Shown here in pieces: positions 56,748 through 64,000 of a DNA stretch of 64,000 nucleotides. A program made the position numbers and the translations under genes. Under the pieces are notes generated by a model, which saw only the letters and a program-made list of their open reading frames with translations, did not search any database and was not told the DNA's origin. Source of the DNA: Aplectana chamaeleonis (Eukaryota > Nematoda > Chromadorea > Rhabditida > Cosmocercidae); the NCBI GenBank assembly GCA_029168955.1, contig JAPDOI010001563.1, positions 62,001 to 126,000 on the forward strand. The letters run 5' to 3'. Within the stretch, counting starts at the first letter, position 1. The number at the start of each line of letters is the position of its first letter.

Positions 56748-57155
56748 AATCGACTGGAGTGCTGTAGACTGAACTGTGGTACAACTATTTATTGAGGAGA
56801 GTCACCTCTCCGTACCACTCTACAACTGCAAAATGAGCCACTATATTTGAACGGGCCGCCTTAAGAAGGCAGCGGACGCGGCCTCCGATCGCAGGCCCCG
56901 CCTGCGATGAGAGACCACTGGGGAAGACGAGAGCGCGAGGCATGCATAAGATGCCCCTCCCCCGCATCCACCCCTCCGTGCCATCGAACGACGGAGAACG
57001 AATACGACAAGAAACCGAGGAGGAAAGCACATGAACGGGGTAGTAGAGGAAACCAACTGCTAAGAAGCAGGTACTAAACTGGAATAAGATCGCTAAGGCT
57101 ATTAGATTAGTAGAGCTACGGTACAACAATGGATTTACAACTACTATTCTTAACA
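56748..57155 (-). repeat. 3' LTR of gag-protease element
   Basis: 408 bp, about 98% identical to 61072-61477 by eye. Differences include CTGCTAAGAAGC versus CTACTAGAGC and CATCGAACG versus CATCGATCG. Confidence 0.92.
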
Positions 57156-57401
57156 TGCCCGTACTAGCAGGAGAGTCGTCCCGACTCACATCACTAACGA
57201 TATCACTAGGCTCCTCTCCGAACATTTCTGTTTTCCATACCATAGCTCCTTCGACCACTTTCCCGACTGTTCCCGGCGTCACTAGAACTGGGTCGATCTC
57301 CTCCATCCGGTTTGATGCTGAAAACAGTATTACTGTTAGAACCACAGCTATGCTTCATAAGTTCCCACACTTCGATCGCATTCGTGGCATTAGCTCCGAC
57401 G

Positions 57402-59120
57402 TCACGGCAAAGTGCCACATTTGAACCGGCTCTGTGCTCGAACCGCACTCTTGTGGCTGCAACCCTTCGTGGCGGTGGCGGGACCATGGGGAGTGAGATG
57501 CGTAGATTTTACCTTTCGGCGCTTCGACTCCTTCCTTTCCTCACTCCAGCTCCCTTGTTCTCCAACAGAGGCGACGTTCTCTAGTTCAAACCTGTCGGCC
57601 ACTTTATTCGATCGTGCCATTTGGTGTGTCGGACTGGGAACAGCGACATGAACACACTGCCCAAAACAGCCGCAGTCAGATCGATGACGCAGGTTGAGTG
57701 GATGCTCTATGCCGATACCCGTTGTGAAACATCGAATCTTCCGACTCGTTTGAATCTCTGCAGAGGGGTTCTTTCTGGGCTTCCCCCGCTTCCTACGAGT
57801 TCTAACAGGCTGCACGGGCTCTTCTGATACCCCTTCAGGTAGCCCCTGAACCACATCGAATTGTACTCTGCTGGGTTCGTCAGGCCCAGGCTTGCATGAG
57901 TAATGGCGCCTATCAGGCATGACTGTATTGCTTTGCCTCCATCTCGGGCGAGCTCCTGACTGATCGCGGTCATGGTTCTCAGCGTCTTTTCCTTGATCTG
58001 TTGCTGCGCAACGTTTCACCTCAAGCTTCCGCTTAACGTTCGAACGCAAAAGCTTCCTGGGCAACTCGATCTTGTCTGTGGACACAATGTCTGCTGTTCC
58101 GCAAGGTGCTTCGTCTTCACTTTGTTTGAAGACTTCTGCTCCCACAAAGGTGTCAGCGACAGGAGCATGGACTTCAGAAGTCGTTCGACTGTTCCTGACT
58201 TTTGCACCAGCAGACCGCACAACTGGGTCTTGCGGCTGCTTTCGCTGCTTCTGAGTACGCCTTTTCTTAACTGCACTGAAAGTTTCGCCTTTGCTGGGAG
58301 AGATCGTCGCTCTCTTAAACCGCTGAAGGTTAATTCCCAACCTGTCTAAGGCGTTAGTGCCAAGAACTAGCGATCCGTCTCTTCCCTTAATCATGAAGCA
58401 TGCGATCCTTCGCTTGTTGCTATTTCCAATCTGCATGTAATTCCTTATCGCTCCCTTGAAGATCATAGCATTCCCAGAGGCGTCGTACACCGGAGCACAT
58501 CCTCTCAGTGGAATCTCTTCAACATCATTGTCCAATTCGAAACCAGAGTCAAGAGCTTCTTCCAACATTTCGAGAGGGATGATGCTTACTTGGGAACCTG
58601 TGTCCAGCAAAGCCTGTCGTGTGAATCCCAGGAGATGTACCTCAGACGACAATTGCCTTCCCACTAATTCGTCCTGTGGTCTGGATGAGCCTGCGGCTCC
58701 ACAAATCCACTTGTTCAGCGAAGCCGTGAAGTTCTTCACTGGTCTTTCCTCTGCTGTCCCATTGCTTCCACTAACTTCACGGTGCGAAGGCTCTCTAGAA
58801 GCTCGGCATTTACGGGAAAGATGGCCAGTCTTGCCACAATTGTAGCACTTCAACGGTTTCTTTGGTTCTCCACTTGACGACACAGCTACAGAACCGTTAG
58901 CTGGCTCTAGTTTAGCGGGACTAGTATGTGTCTGACTTCCTCGTTTCGACGGCGAAAACCTGTCCTTGCCTACTTTGGCGGGTCTTGGTCGGCATGGCTG
59001 CGCAGCCTGCCGCATCGCTGAAGCAACATCTCGACTTCGCTCGCAGCGCTGAGCCAATCTTTTGACCATCTCGCATTCACACCCTTCTGGCGCAGCCTCC
59101 AGCGTTGAGTATAGCTGCAA
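57402..59120 (-). CDS. Zinc knuckle, aspartic protease and unassigned C-terminal region
   Basis: 572-codon minus-strand frame. Residues about 90-105 form the CCHC knuckle CYNCGKTGHLSRKC (RNA packaging). Residues about 165-180 carry the retropepsin motif LLDTGSQVSIIP with an intact DTG, followed by a flap-type region and SLVLGTNALDRLGI. The remaining ~300 residues are Lys/Arg/Ser-rich with KRRTQKQRKQ, TRRKRGKPRK and a CGCFGQC cluster, and match nothing I know. The frame normally fuses to gag upstream: one TAG near 59124 and one frame change near 59320 separate them here. Confidence 0.85.
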   Translation of the reverse strand: MQLYSTLEAAPEGCECEMVKRLAQRCERSRDVASAMRQAAQPCRPRPAKVGKDRFSPSKRGSQTHTSPAKLEPANGSVAVSSSGEPKKPLKCYNCGKTGHLSRKCRASREPSHREVSGSNGTAEERPVKNFTASLNKWICGAAGSSRPQDELVGRQLSSEVHLLGFTRQALLDTGSQVSIIPLEMLEEALDSGFELDNDVEEIPLRGCAPVYDASGNAMIFKGAIRNYMQIGNSNKRRIACFMIKGRDGSLVLGTNALDRLGINLQRFKRATISPSKGETFSAVKKRRTQKQRKQPQDPVVRSAGAKVRNSRTTSEVHAPVADTFVGAEVFKQSEDEAPCGTADIVSTDKIELPRKLLRSNVKRKLEVKRCAATDQGKDAENHDRDQSGARPRWRQSNTVMPDRRHYSCKPGPDEPSRVQFDVVQGLPEGVSEEPVQPVRTRRKRGKPRKNPSAEIQTSRKIRCFTTGIGIEHPLNLRHRSDCGCFGQCVHVAVPSPTHQMARSNKVADRFELENVASVGEQGSWSEERKESKRRKVKSTHLTPHGPATATKGCSHKSAVRAQSRFKCGTLP

Positions 59121-59314
59121 GTACTAGGGCCAGTCCGTGAGTTGTGTTACGAGTTTCACAGCTCGTGTCTTCGACAGCACTTCATCGCAGGCATCTGGAA
59201 AAGCCATCCTGGTCAGTCGTTCAAGCTCGATACAGAATCGAGTGACGTCGACATTTTTCTTCAAGTGCTTCAGTTCCATATGGACCTTCATTTGCTGCGC
59301 AGGATCGCTAGCGC

Positions 59315-60232
59315 TCAGACTCTTCGCATTCCATCGATGATTCCGTCGAGACTTCCTTCGCGGATGCTTCTTGGCAGCGCATCAGCTACTGCTTTAGGGA
59401 ATCCGTCAAGCTTGGAGAGGAAGAGGTGCGTAAGTATAGCGTTATCTAACCCAAGGTTCAAATATTTCATCCTAAACCTGAGTACGAAGTCGTCGAACTG
59501 TTTTCCCTTGGGATCTGCAAAGGTCTCCACCTCTGGTAAGCTCATGGCAGCGAACATATGCCCCAAGTTTAGGTGACTTTCGAGATTTTCATACCCTCTA
59601 TTGAGAAAAGGGTTCACTCGCGTCTGCCAGTCCGAATCCGTCTCTCTCTGCTGCTGCGATCCGATCGTGATGCCCTGAGAAGCAAGAGGCGAATGAAGTC
59701 TGAAGCACTTCGACTCGAGCCCAACGCCTGGAGAGCTTCTTGGATCGCCTCTTGTTGCCTCGATGAGATCAAAGTCTGCGTTGTAGACAAAGTTCCTGTT
59801 AGCTTCGTCGAACGTGCGCTGCTCGACCGTGGCGTTTGGAGCATCTGTGACAACAACGGTGGCTGGTTGACCCTGAATAGTATTACTCTGATCCGACCGC
59901 CTATGTTGCTTACAAATCTCCACGAAAGCTCTCGTTTTGCTCACAACTGTTGCATCGACGTTTAACAGCTCGGACAGTTGCCGCAGACAATGGTCGACTT
60001 CAGCAGATTGCTCACGCTGCTCCTCCATGGCGATAGCGGGGTCTTCCGAAAGTTTGACAGTTTCGGATCTCCCCACCTTTCGGGCACTCCGGTTAGAGAG
60101 CACTTTGACCTTGTCCATGAGCACATTCATCATGGCTCGCATATCGGCCAGTTGCTCGGATGTGGTGGGCTCATTCAGCGCCAGTCGTTGCATTTCCATA
60201 ACACTTTCTTCTGCATTGCTGCTTGAAGCCAT
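59315..60232 (-). CDS. gag of the RT-less LTR element
   Basis: 305-codon minus-strand frame from ATG at 60232. The N-terminal ~110 residues are acidic and helix-forming (LADMRAMMNVLMDKVKVL). The C-terminal part (FDDFVLRFRMKYLNL, HLFLSKLDGFPKAVADALP) has the capsid pattern of gypsy/Bel-type gag proteins. The capsid continues past the stop at 59315 in another frame (59120-59320; FCIELERLTRMAF), so a frame change splits it. Gag forms the particle. Confidence 0.85.
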   Translation of the reverse strand: MASSSNAEESVMEMQRLALNEPTTSEQLADMRAMMNVLMDKVKVLSNRSARKVGRSETVKLSEDPAIAMEEQREQSAEVDHCLRQLSELLNVDATVVSKTRAFVEICKQHRRSDQSNTIQGQPATVVVTDAPNATVEQRTFDEANRNFVYNADFDLIEATRGDPRSSPGVGLESKCFRLHSPLASQGITIGSQQQRETDSDWQTRVNPFLNRGYENLESHLNLGHMFAAMSLPEVETFADPKGKQFDDFVLRFRMKYLNLGLDNAILTHLFLSKLDGFPKAVADALPRSIREGSLDGIIDGMRRV

Positions 60233-61071
60233 TGTTCTGGGATCACTAATCTTTATTGTAGATTAGGCTATCGGCCGCGAGACGAAAGCGATCAATTTGT
60301 AGTCGGGCTACTACATGGAACAGCGACGAGCGTCACCACAACGTACCCCCACTCTGTGACGGCGTCGATCGACACGCACGCTACCCACGCAGCGACGAAA
60401 CCCAACAGTGTATTCTGTGAATAACACTGGTGCGTCTCACCACCCGGGCACGCACACGCGACCGATCCGCGTGAATGAGGATACACTGCTTCCAAGTAGG
60501 AGCATGACTACACGCCGTAACCGCTTGACAACGGCTTAAAGGCAGCAGACACGCTCGAAAAAGTTGTTGAGATAACTTTATTGGTGGGGTCGTGCAGGCC
60601 CTAGAAGAACCCTCACGGAGTTGCAAGCGTTAAAAACGAGTCCAAATGACCGTATTTGAGCCGTAGTCAGTCACGAAATCATCCTTGCTCCGCCCATCGA
60701 TACGGGCTCCACCCCTCCATACAGGTATTCAATGCTCGATTGCGGCCACTTTAGATTACTTTTTAGGCTTCTCACGGCGTAAGCGTTCCAGACAGGGCCG
60801 TACGAGTACATTAGCGTCGTTTTCCCGACAAATTTGTTGCTAGCTCCGCTATTTCAGCCAGTGCCGTACAACTCGTCCATTTCTGGGCCAATATAGAACG
60901 TACCGTTATATCTTAATTTCCGTCGATTTGTTTTCGTCTTTTTCGTTATTTCTGAATACTAAGAGCTTCAGACCTTCAGTTTAATCCATAAATTGATATC
61001 ATTTTTGAGCGTGTCTGCTGCCTTTAAGGGCGGATCGCTGGTCCTCTTCTTCGATCCCGGTTTGGCCCCCA
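60233..61071 (-). other. Leader of the LTR element with PBS and an inserted MITE
   Basis: In element orientation, TGGGGGCCAAACCGGGATC follows the 5' LTR directly (plus-strand 61053-61071), a good primer binding site starting TGG. The rest of the leader is untranslated, and 60536-61027 is a separate MITE. Confidence 0.75.
60536..61027 (+). mobile_element. TTAA-type MITE in the LTR element leader, 492 bp
   Basis: TTAAAGGCAGCAGACACGCT at the left, AGCGTGTCTGCTGCCTTTAA at the right, an inverted repeat of about 25 bp with TTAA ends. It shares the AGGCAG start with family E but not its interior. Confidence 0.9.
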
Positions 61072-61477
61072 AATCGACTGGAGTGCTGTAGACTGAACTG
61101 TGGTACAACTATTTATTGAGGAGAGTCACCTCTCCGTACCACTCTACAACTACAAAATGAGCCACTATAATTGAACGGGCCGCCTTAAGAAGGCAGCGGA
61201 CGCGGCCTCCGATCGCAGGCCCCGCCTGCGATGAGAGACCACTGGGGAAGACGAGAGCGCGAGGCATGCATAAGATGCCCCTCCCCCGCATCCACCCCTC
61301 CGTGCCATCGATCGACGGAGAACGAATACGACAACAAACCGAGGAGGAAAGCACAGGAACGGGGTAGTAGAGGAAACCAACTACTAGAGCAGGTACTAAA
61401 CTGGAATAAGATCGCTAAGGCTATTAGATTAGTAGAGCTACGGTACAACAATGGATTTACAACTACTATTCTTAACA
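61072..61477 (-). repeat. 5' LTR of gag-protease element
   Basis: 406 bp partner of 56748-57155, followed by the CTAC target duplication. Confidence 0.92.
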
Positions 61478-61760
61478 CTACTCCCTATTACTCCATTCTT
61501 TCTTTAGGGCCCTAACTAACCCTGCTTTGCATAAAATACTCTTTTATTTTCGATTGACCCAATTTTTCATCGGTGACAACCACCATGAACATGTTCATCC
61601 AACCGGACAACTAGTCCATGTTATAGAATAATGCCACTAAGTTACGACGCTTCAATGCGTATCTCGCCGTTTCCTCGTAATTTTGGTAACACTTGGAGGC
61701 CAACGCATTGTTTTATGTGAAAAACTCGGGGACGAGAATCATCGTGAACACTGCCTTTAA

Positions 61761-62501
61761 GATGAGTGCGGAAATGAAGTCGATCTAACCATTTTGTGTG
61801 CAGTGACCCATGTGAGACCGCGCGGACGTTACGCCTATGTTAGACAAAGTAAGACTTGCAAGAGCAACTCTAACATTGAAAAAAAACTGGGTGAATCCTG
61901 AAAGCAAGCAGGAACAACAGGTTTTCATTCGTGTTTGTCGCGGGCGTAACGTTCAGCATGTGTCATCTCACATCTGGTCGCAGTCAGTCATAATTGCGCG
62001 ATTTTTATCCGTGTTTTCGCGCGGTACGGATAATTTGTTGTGCCTTCGAGCGATCCATCCGGGTGACGATGCTGAAATTTCACGCGGGAATACCAAGTAT
62101 CTAAGCGCGATTACTCTGACCGCGTCCTACGCGCAAGCTTATTTTCAGTCAGCCTAGTCGCCAATTCCTCTGTGAGTGTTTTACAACATTTTCCTTTAAA
62201 TCAATTCTAACAAACGGCTAAGTTAAGGTTTTCCGCAACGAAATTATTAACGCTATGCAAGACCACTTGTGGAGGGATGATAAAAAATGGTCTTCCGAAG
62301 CAGAGGAACCGCATACAACAGAGGACTTCTTTCAGAATACTTTCATAACATAGATTTTAGGCTCTTTTTTATTGTTTTAATAATCTTTGTTGTGAGTGCC
62401 GACAGTTCCTCACATATTGACAATAATACTGCTATGATTCGAAGTACATGGGTGGATGGGTTGTATTTCTAGTAGCCTTTTTGACTGTTTTGTTCTTTCA
62501 G
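61761..62501. other. End of giant FCP1 intron, anonymous
   Basis: A 106-codon plus frame (61837-62157) and a 40-codon frame near 62225-62340 (RDDKKWSSEAEEPHTTEDFF) look protein-like but fit no FCP1 exon and no family I know. Confidence 0.4.
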
Positions 62502-62675
62502 CTTATCGATCCCGATAAGACGTTGTTCGCTCAGCGAATTTTATCGAGAGATGAGTTGTTTTCGGCGCAGCACAAAACTCGGAACCTGCGGGCTCTGTTC
62601 CCTTGTGGAGATCAGTTGATTGCAATCATTGATGACCGGGCAGATGTATGGCAGTATTCGGACGCTCTCATTCAG
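62502..62675 (+). CDS. fcp-1: FCP1 exon f: FCPH domain, C-terminal part
   Basis: Acceptor TTTCAG, donor GTGCGA, 174 nt in phase 0. Encodes LIDPDKTLFAQRILSRDE, LFPCGDQLIAIIDDRADVW and an end at ALIQ. The DDR following the hydrophobic strand is the motif III/IV Asp pair that completes the Mg2+ site with exon d. It joins exon e in frame over the 11.4-kb intron. Confidence 0.97.
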
Positions 62676-62737
62676 GTGCGATTATAGGAACATTTTCAAA
62701 TAATTGATCACATTCATAATAAGGTTTACATTTATAG

Positions 62738-62825
62738 GTGAAACCATACCGATTTTTTAAAGAAGTTGGTGATATCAACGCCCCGGCTGGAGGAACGAAG
62801 GAAGGCATACTACCTGTTGATATCG
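62738..62825 (+). CDS. fcp-1: FCP1 exon g
   Basis: Acceptor TTTATAG, donor GTAATA, 88 nt ending phase 1. Encodes VKPYRFFKEVGDINAPAGG and ends LPVDI plus one base. This is the typical end of the FCPH domain (YxFFKxxGDINAP). The upstream intron is 62 nt. Confidence 0.95.
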
Positions 62826-62876
62826 GTAATAGTTGTCTCTATTTGCTAGTGACAACGCATTAATAGGTTCTTACAG

Positions 62877-62989
62877 AGGACGACGCAGAACACGACCGCA
62901 CCTTGGAGCATATCGAACGGATGTTGACAGATGTACATACAAATTTTTATAAGCATTACGATGCCTCCAAAGAAATCCGTGATGTCAAG
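62877..62989 (+). CDS. fcp-1: FCP1 exon h: helical linker
   Basis: Acceptor TTACAG, donor GTGAGT, 113 nt. Its first two bases complete the Glu codon. Encodes EDDAEHDRTLEHIERMLTDV and on to a EIRDVK end, the acidic helical linker towards the BRCT domain of FCP1. The next exon is not in the remaining kilobase. Confidence 0.93.
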
Positions 62990-63730
62990 GTGAGTCTTTT
63001 TTTCAAAGAACTTGTTTCAGCAACGGTGTTATGCACGGGGCCTCCTAAACAGGCAGCAGCGACCGTTTATCCATATCGTCTATCGTGCTGAATACGCAGG
63101 GAGTTGGTACGTTCAAACATGATCGAACTCGTTAAACACCTTCATTGGCAAAACAGTGTGATGGAACACGTATGGATTAACAATCACTGCTGGCTGTTTA
63201 TGTTTTTTCGTTATGCACTGACGAAATTCCGCCAGAAGTGGGATTCGATTCTGCATTAAACGGAAAATGCAGGCGGTCGCAAAAACAACGTTTTTTCGTT
63301 TGAGTTTGTTCTGTTGAGTCACAAGATTGGTGCTTGGCCAATTCAAAGTGCATGCGAGGTACACACATGTTGCGATTTTTAATATTCCGTATTCTCACCG
63401 TAAACGCGTCCCGCGCGGATCGCTCTTGCCCAACTACTAAAACTCCAACTGCAGAGCCATGTGGAAGAAGTGTGGCATTGGTCCTCAGCTACTCAGACAT
63501 TCTGGCGTTTCTAATGCGCACTGAACCGTCCCATTTCGACCTGTGCGGGGCAAACGGCAGAGTTCCCGCATGGCCATTCCGGTCTGCGTTCAGCGCCTGC
63601 CAAACCTCGGATTCTGCCGTTTGGCTGGCGATGACGTCACTGCTGCAGAGAGGCTCGGTGTCGCGTTCGTTAACGATTTGACAGGGCATGAACTCGTTTG
63701 ATCTGCCAAATCACGTTCTCGATGACTCCA
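62990..63730. other. FCP1 intron, anonymous
   Basis: No further FCP1 exon recognised. Open frames of 60-115 codons on both strands carry no family signal. Confidence 0.4.
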
Positions 63731-63920
63731 TCATTGACCAGGCCCATATCAGCAGCAGAGCACGTATGTATATAAGGGGCCTCATCCCAGAGAGAGCGCA
63801 GTCGGCCTTTCGGGGCCGCTCCTGGAAAGTGGCTACAAGTCACTCTCTGGACGATTTTTGACCGCTGAGGGGTCTCCCCAACGGTCCTCAGCGAGGGAAG
63901 CTCTCTCGCGGTCGACCGTG
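63731..63920 (+). promoter_or_regulatory. TATA-led structured unit, copy 2
   Basis: TATATAAGG at 63769 and, 33 bases on, TCGGCC...GGCCG and GTGGCTACAAGTCAC, matching the two hairpins of 53018-53066 with pairing kept. A third hairpin, CGCTGAGG/CCTCAGCG, follows at about 63865-63895. It continues to the window end with no recognised product. Confidence 0.55.
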
Positions 63921-64000
63921 GCTCTTATGGAGGATCGCCTACTCGTTGGCAAGAGCGTACGCGGAAGAAGAAGTCGTCTACAACTGCCGTCATCCTTCCG

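Larger units (their letters stand above)
56748..61477 (-). mobile_element. LTR retrotransposon with gag and protease but no RT
   Basis: A 4,730-bp minus-strand element. LTRs of 406-408 bp (56748-57155 and 61072-61477) differ at roughly eight sites. In element orientation they begin TGTTAAG. The flanking 4-bp duplication is CTAC (56744-56747, 61478-61481). Internal order: PBS, leader carrying a MITE, gag, CCHC knuckle, aspartic protease, then about 1 kb of basic unassigned coding sequence. No RT, RNase H or integrase motif exists anywhere inside. It must depend on another element for movement. It is inserted in MITE E within the FCP1 intron. Confidence 0.9.
53425..61760 (+). mobile_element. 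MITE family E, copy 3, split by two nested insertions
   Basis: The left part 53425-53548 matches the left end of 37367-37859. The middle part 56663-56747 (GTATCACCCCACCTCTTAAG) and right part 61482-61760 match the rest, in order. Between them lie a 3.1-kb TTAA element and an LTR retrotransposon. Reading the three parts together, without the insertions, gives the same layout as the intact copy. Confidence 0.88.
39203..62989 (+). other. fcp-1: FCP1-type RNA polymerase II CTD phosphatase gene (partial, 8 exons)
   Basis: Eight plus-strand exons total 945 nt and join in one frame over seven GT-AG introns, encoding 315 residues. In order they give the N-terminal lipoyl-like segment, a Cys-containing linker, the FCP homology phosphatase domain with VDLDQT, and a linker towards the BRCT part. 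FCP1 removes phosphate from the heptad tail of RNA polymerase II in the nucleus, recycling polymerase. Both ends lie beyond what I can see: no start exon was found and the BRCT exons are past the window. Introns are 103, 10281, 109, 825, 11411, 62 and 51 nt. The two giants are filled with mobile DNA. I recall the sequence as most like nematode FCP-1. Confidence 0.93.

Noticed and set aside
62225..62340. FCP1 exon with RDDKKWSSEAEEPHTTEDFF
   Set aside because: Exon e joins exon f directly in phase and in the expected domain order, leaving no place for it.

Overview
This is eukaryotic, intron-containing and extremely repeat-rich DNA, most likely from a nematode. The identification rests on eight short, cleanly spliced exons of an FCP1-type RNA polymerase II CTD phosphatase whose wording I recall as closest to nematode FCP-1. 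T-rich TTTCAG-type acceptors and the mix of LINE, gypsy, Penelope-like and TTAA-type elements agree with this. No database search was possible. No tRNA, rRNA, operon or CRISPR array was seen.

Layout. 1-7.4 kb: a 42-bp minisatellite (array A) split by a Ty3/gypsy LTR retrotransposon with identical 319-bp LTRs and a 5-bp target duplication. It is followed by a small LINE scrap between two 10-bp hairpins. 7.7-15.2 kb: a second, unrelated 42-bp minisatellite (array B), about 159 copies, each carrying a perfect TGACGTCA palindrome. It ends in two copies of a 205-bp inverted-repeat element. 16-25 kb: minus-strand LINE debris: two 5' ends with a PHD finger and a 2A-like GxERNPGP motif, one RT-bearing 3' half and one CR1-like element, plus several small inverted-repeat elements. 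25-33 kb: mostly anonymous DNA with small palindromic elements and one intact LINE ORF1-like gene. 33.3-37.0 kb: a very large inverted repeat with arms of about 1.48 kb. 38.5-38.9 kb: a decayed Tc1/mariner transposase.

The host gene runs on the plus strand from at or before 39.2 kb to beyond 63.0 kb. The visible exons (945 nt, 315 codons) stay in one frame across seven introns. Five introns are 51-825 nt, but two are 10.3 and 11.4 kb because transposons have filled them. The first giant intron holds TTAA-type MITEs, hairpin elements, GC-rich palindromic repeats and the GIY-YIG end of a Penelope-like element with a hammerhead-like motif beside it. The second holds a LINE 3' end, another GC-rich palindrome, a TATA-led structured unit, and a nested stack. 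In that stack a 3.1-kb TTAA element and a 4.7-kb gag-protease LTR element without RT both sit inside one MITE, and the LTR element carries another MITE in its leader.

The window is therefore one essential transcription gene carried through dense layers of mobile DNA. The most unusual points are the CRE-palindrome array, the hammerhead-like motif next to GIY-YIG, the RT-less LTR element, the 3.6-kb fold-back, and twin TATA-led structured units 11 kb apart.
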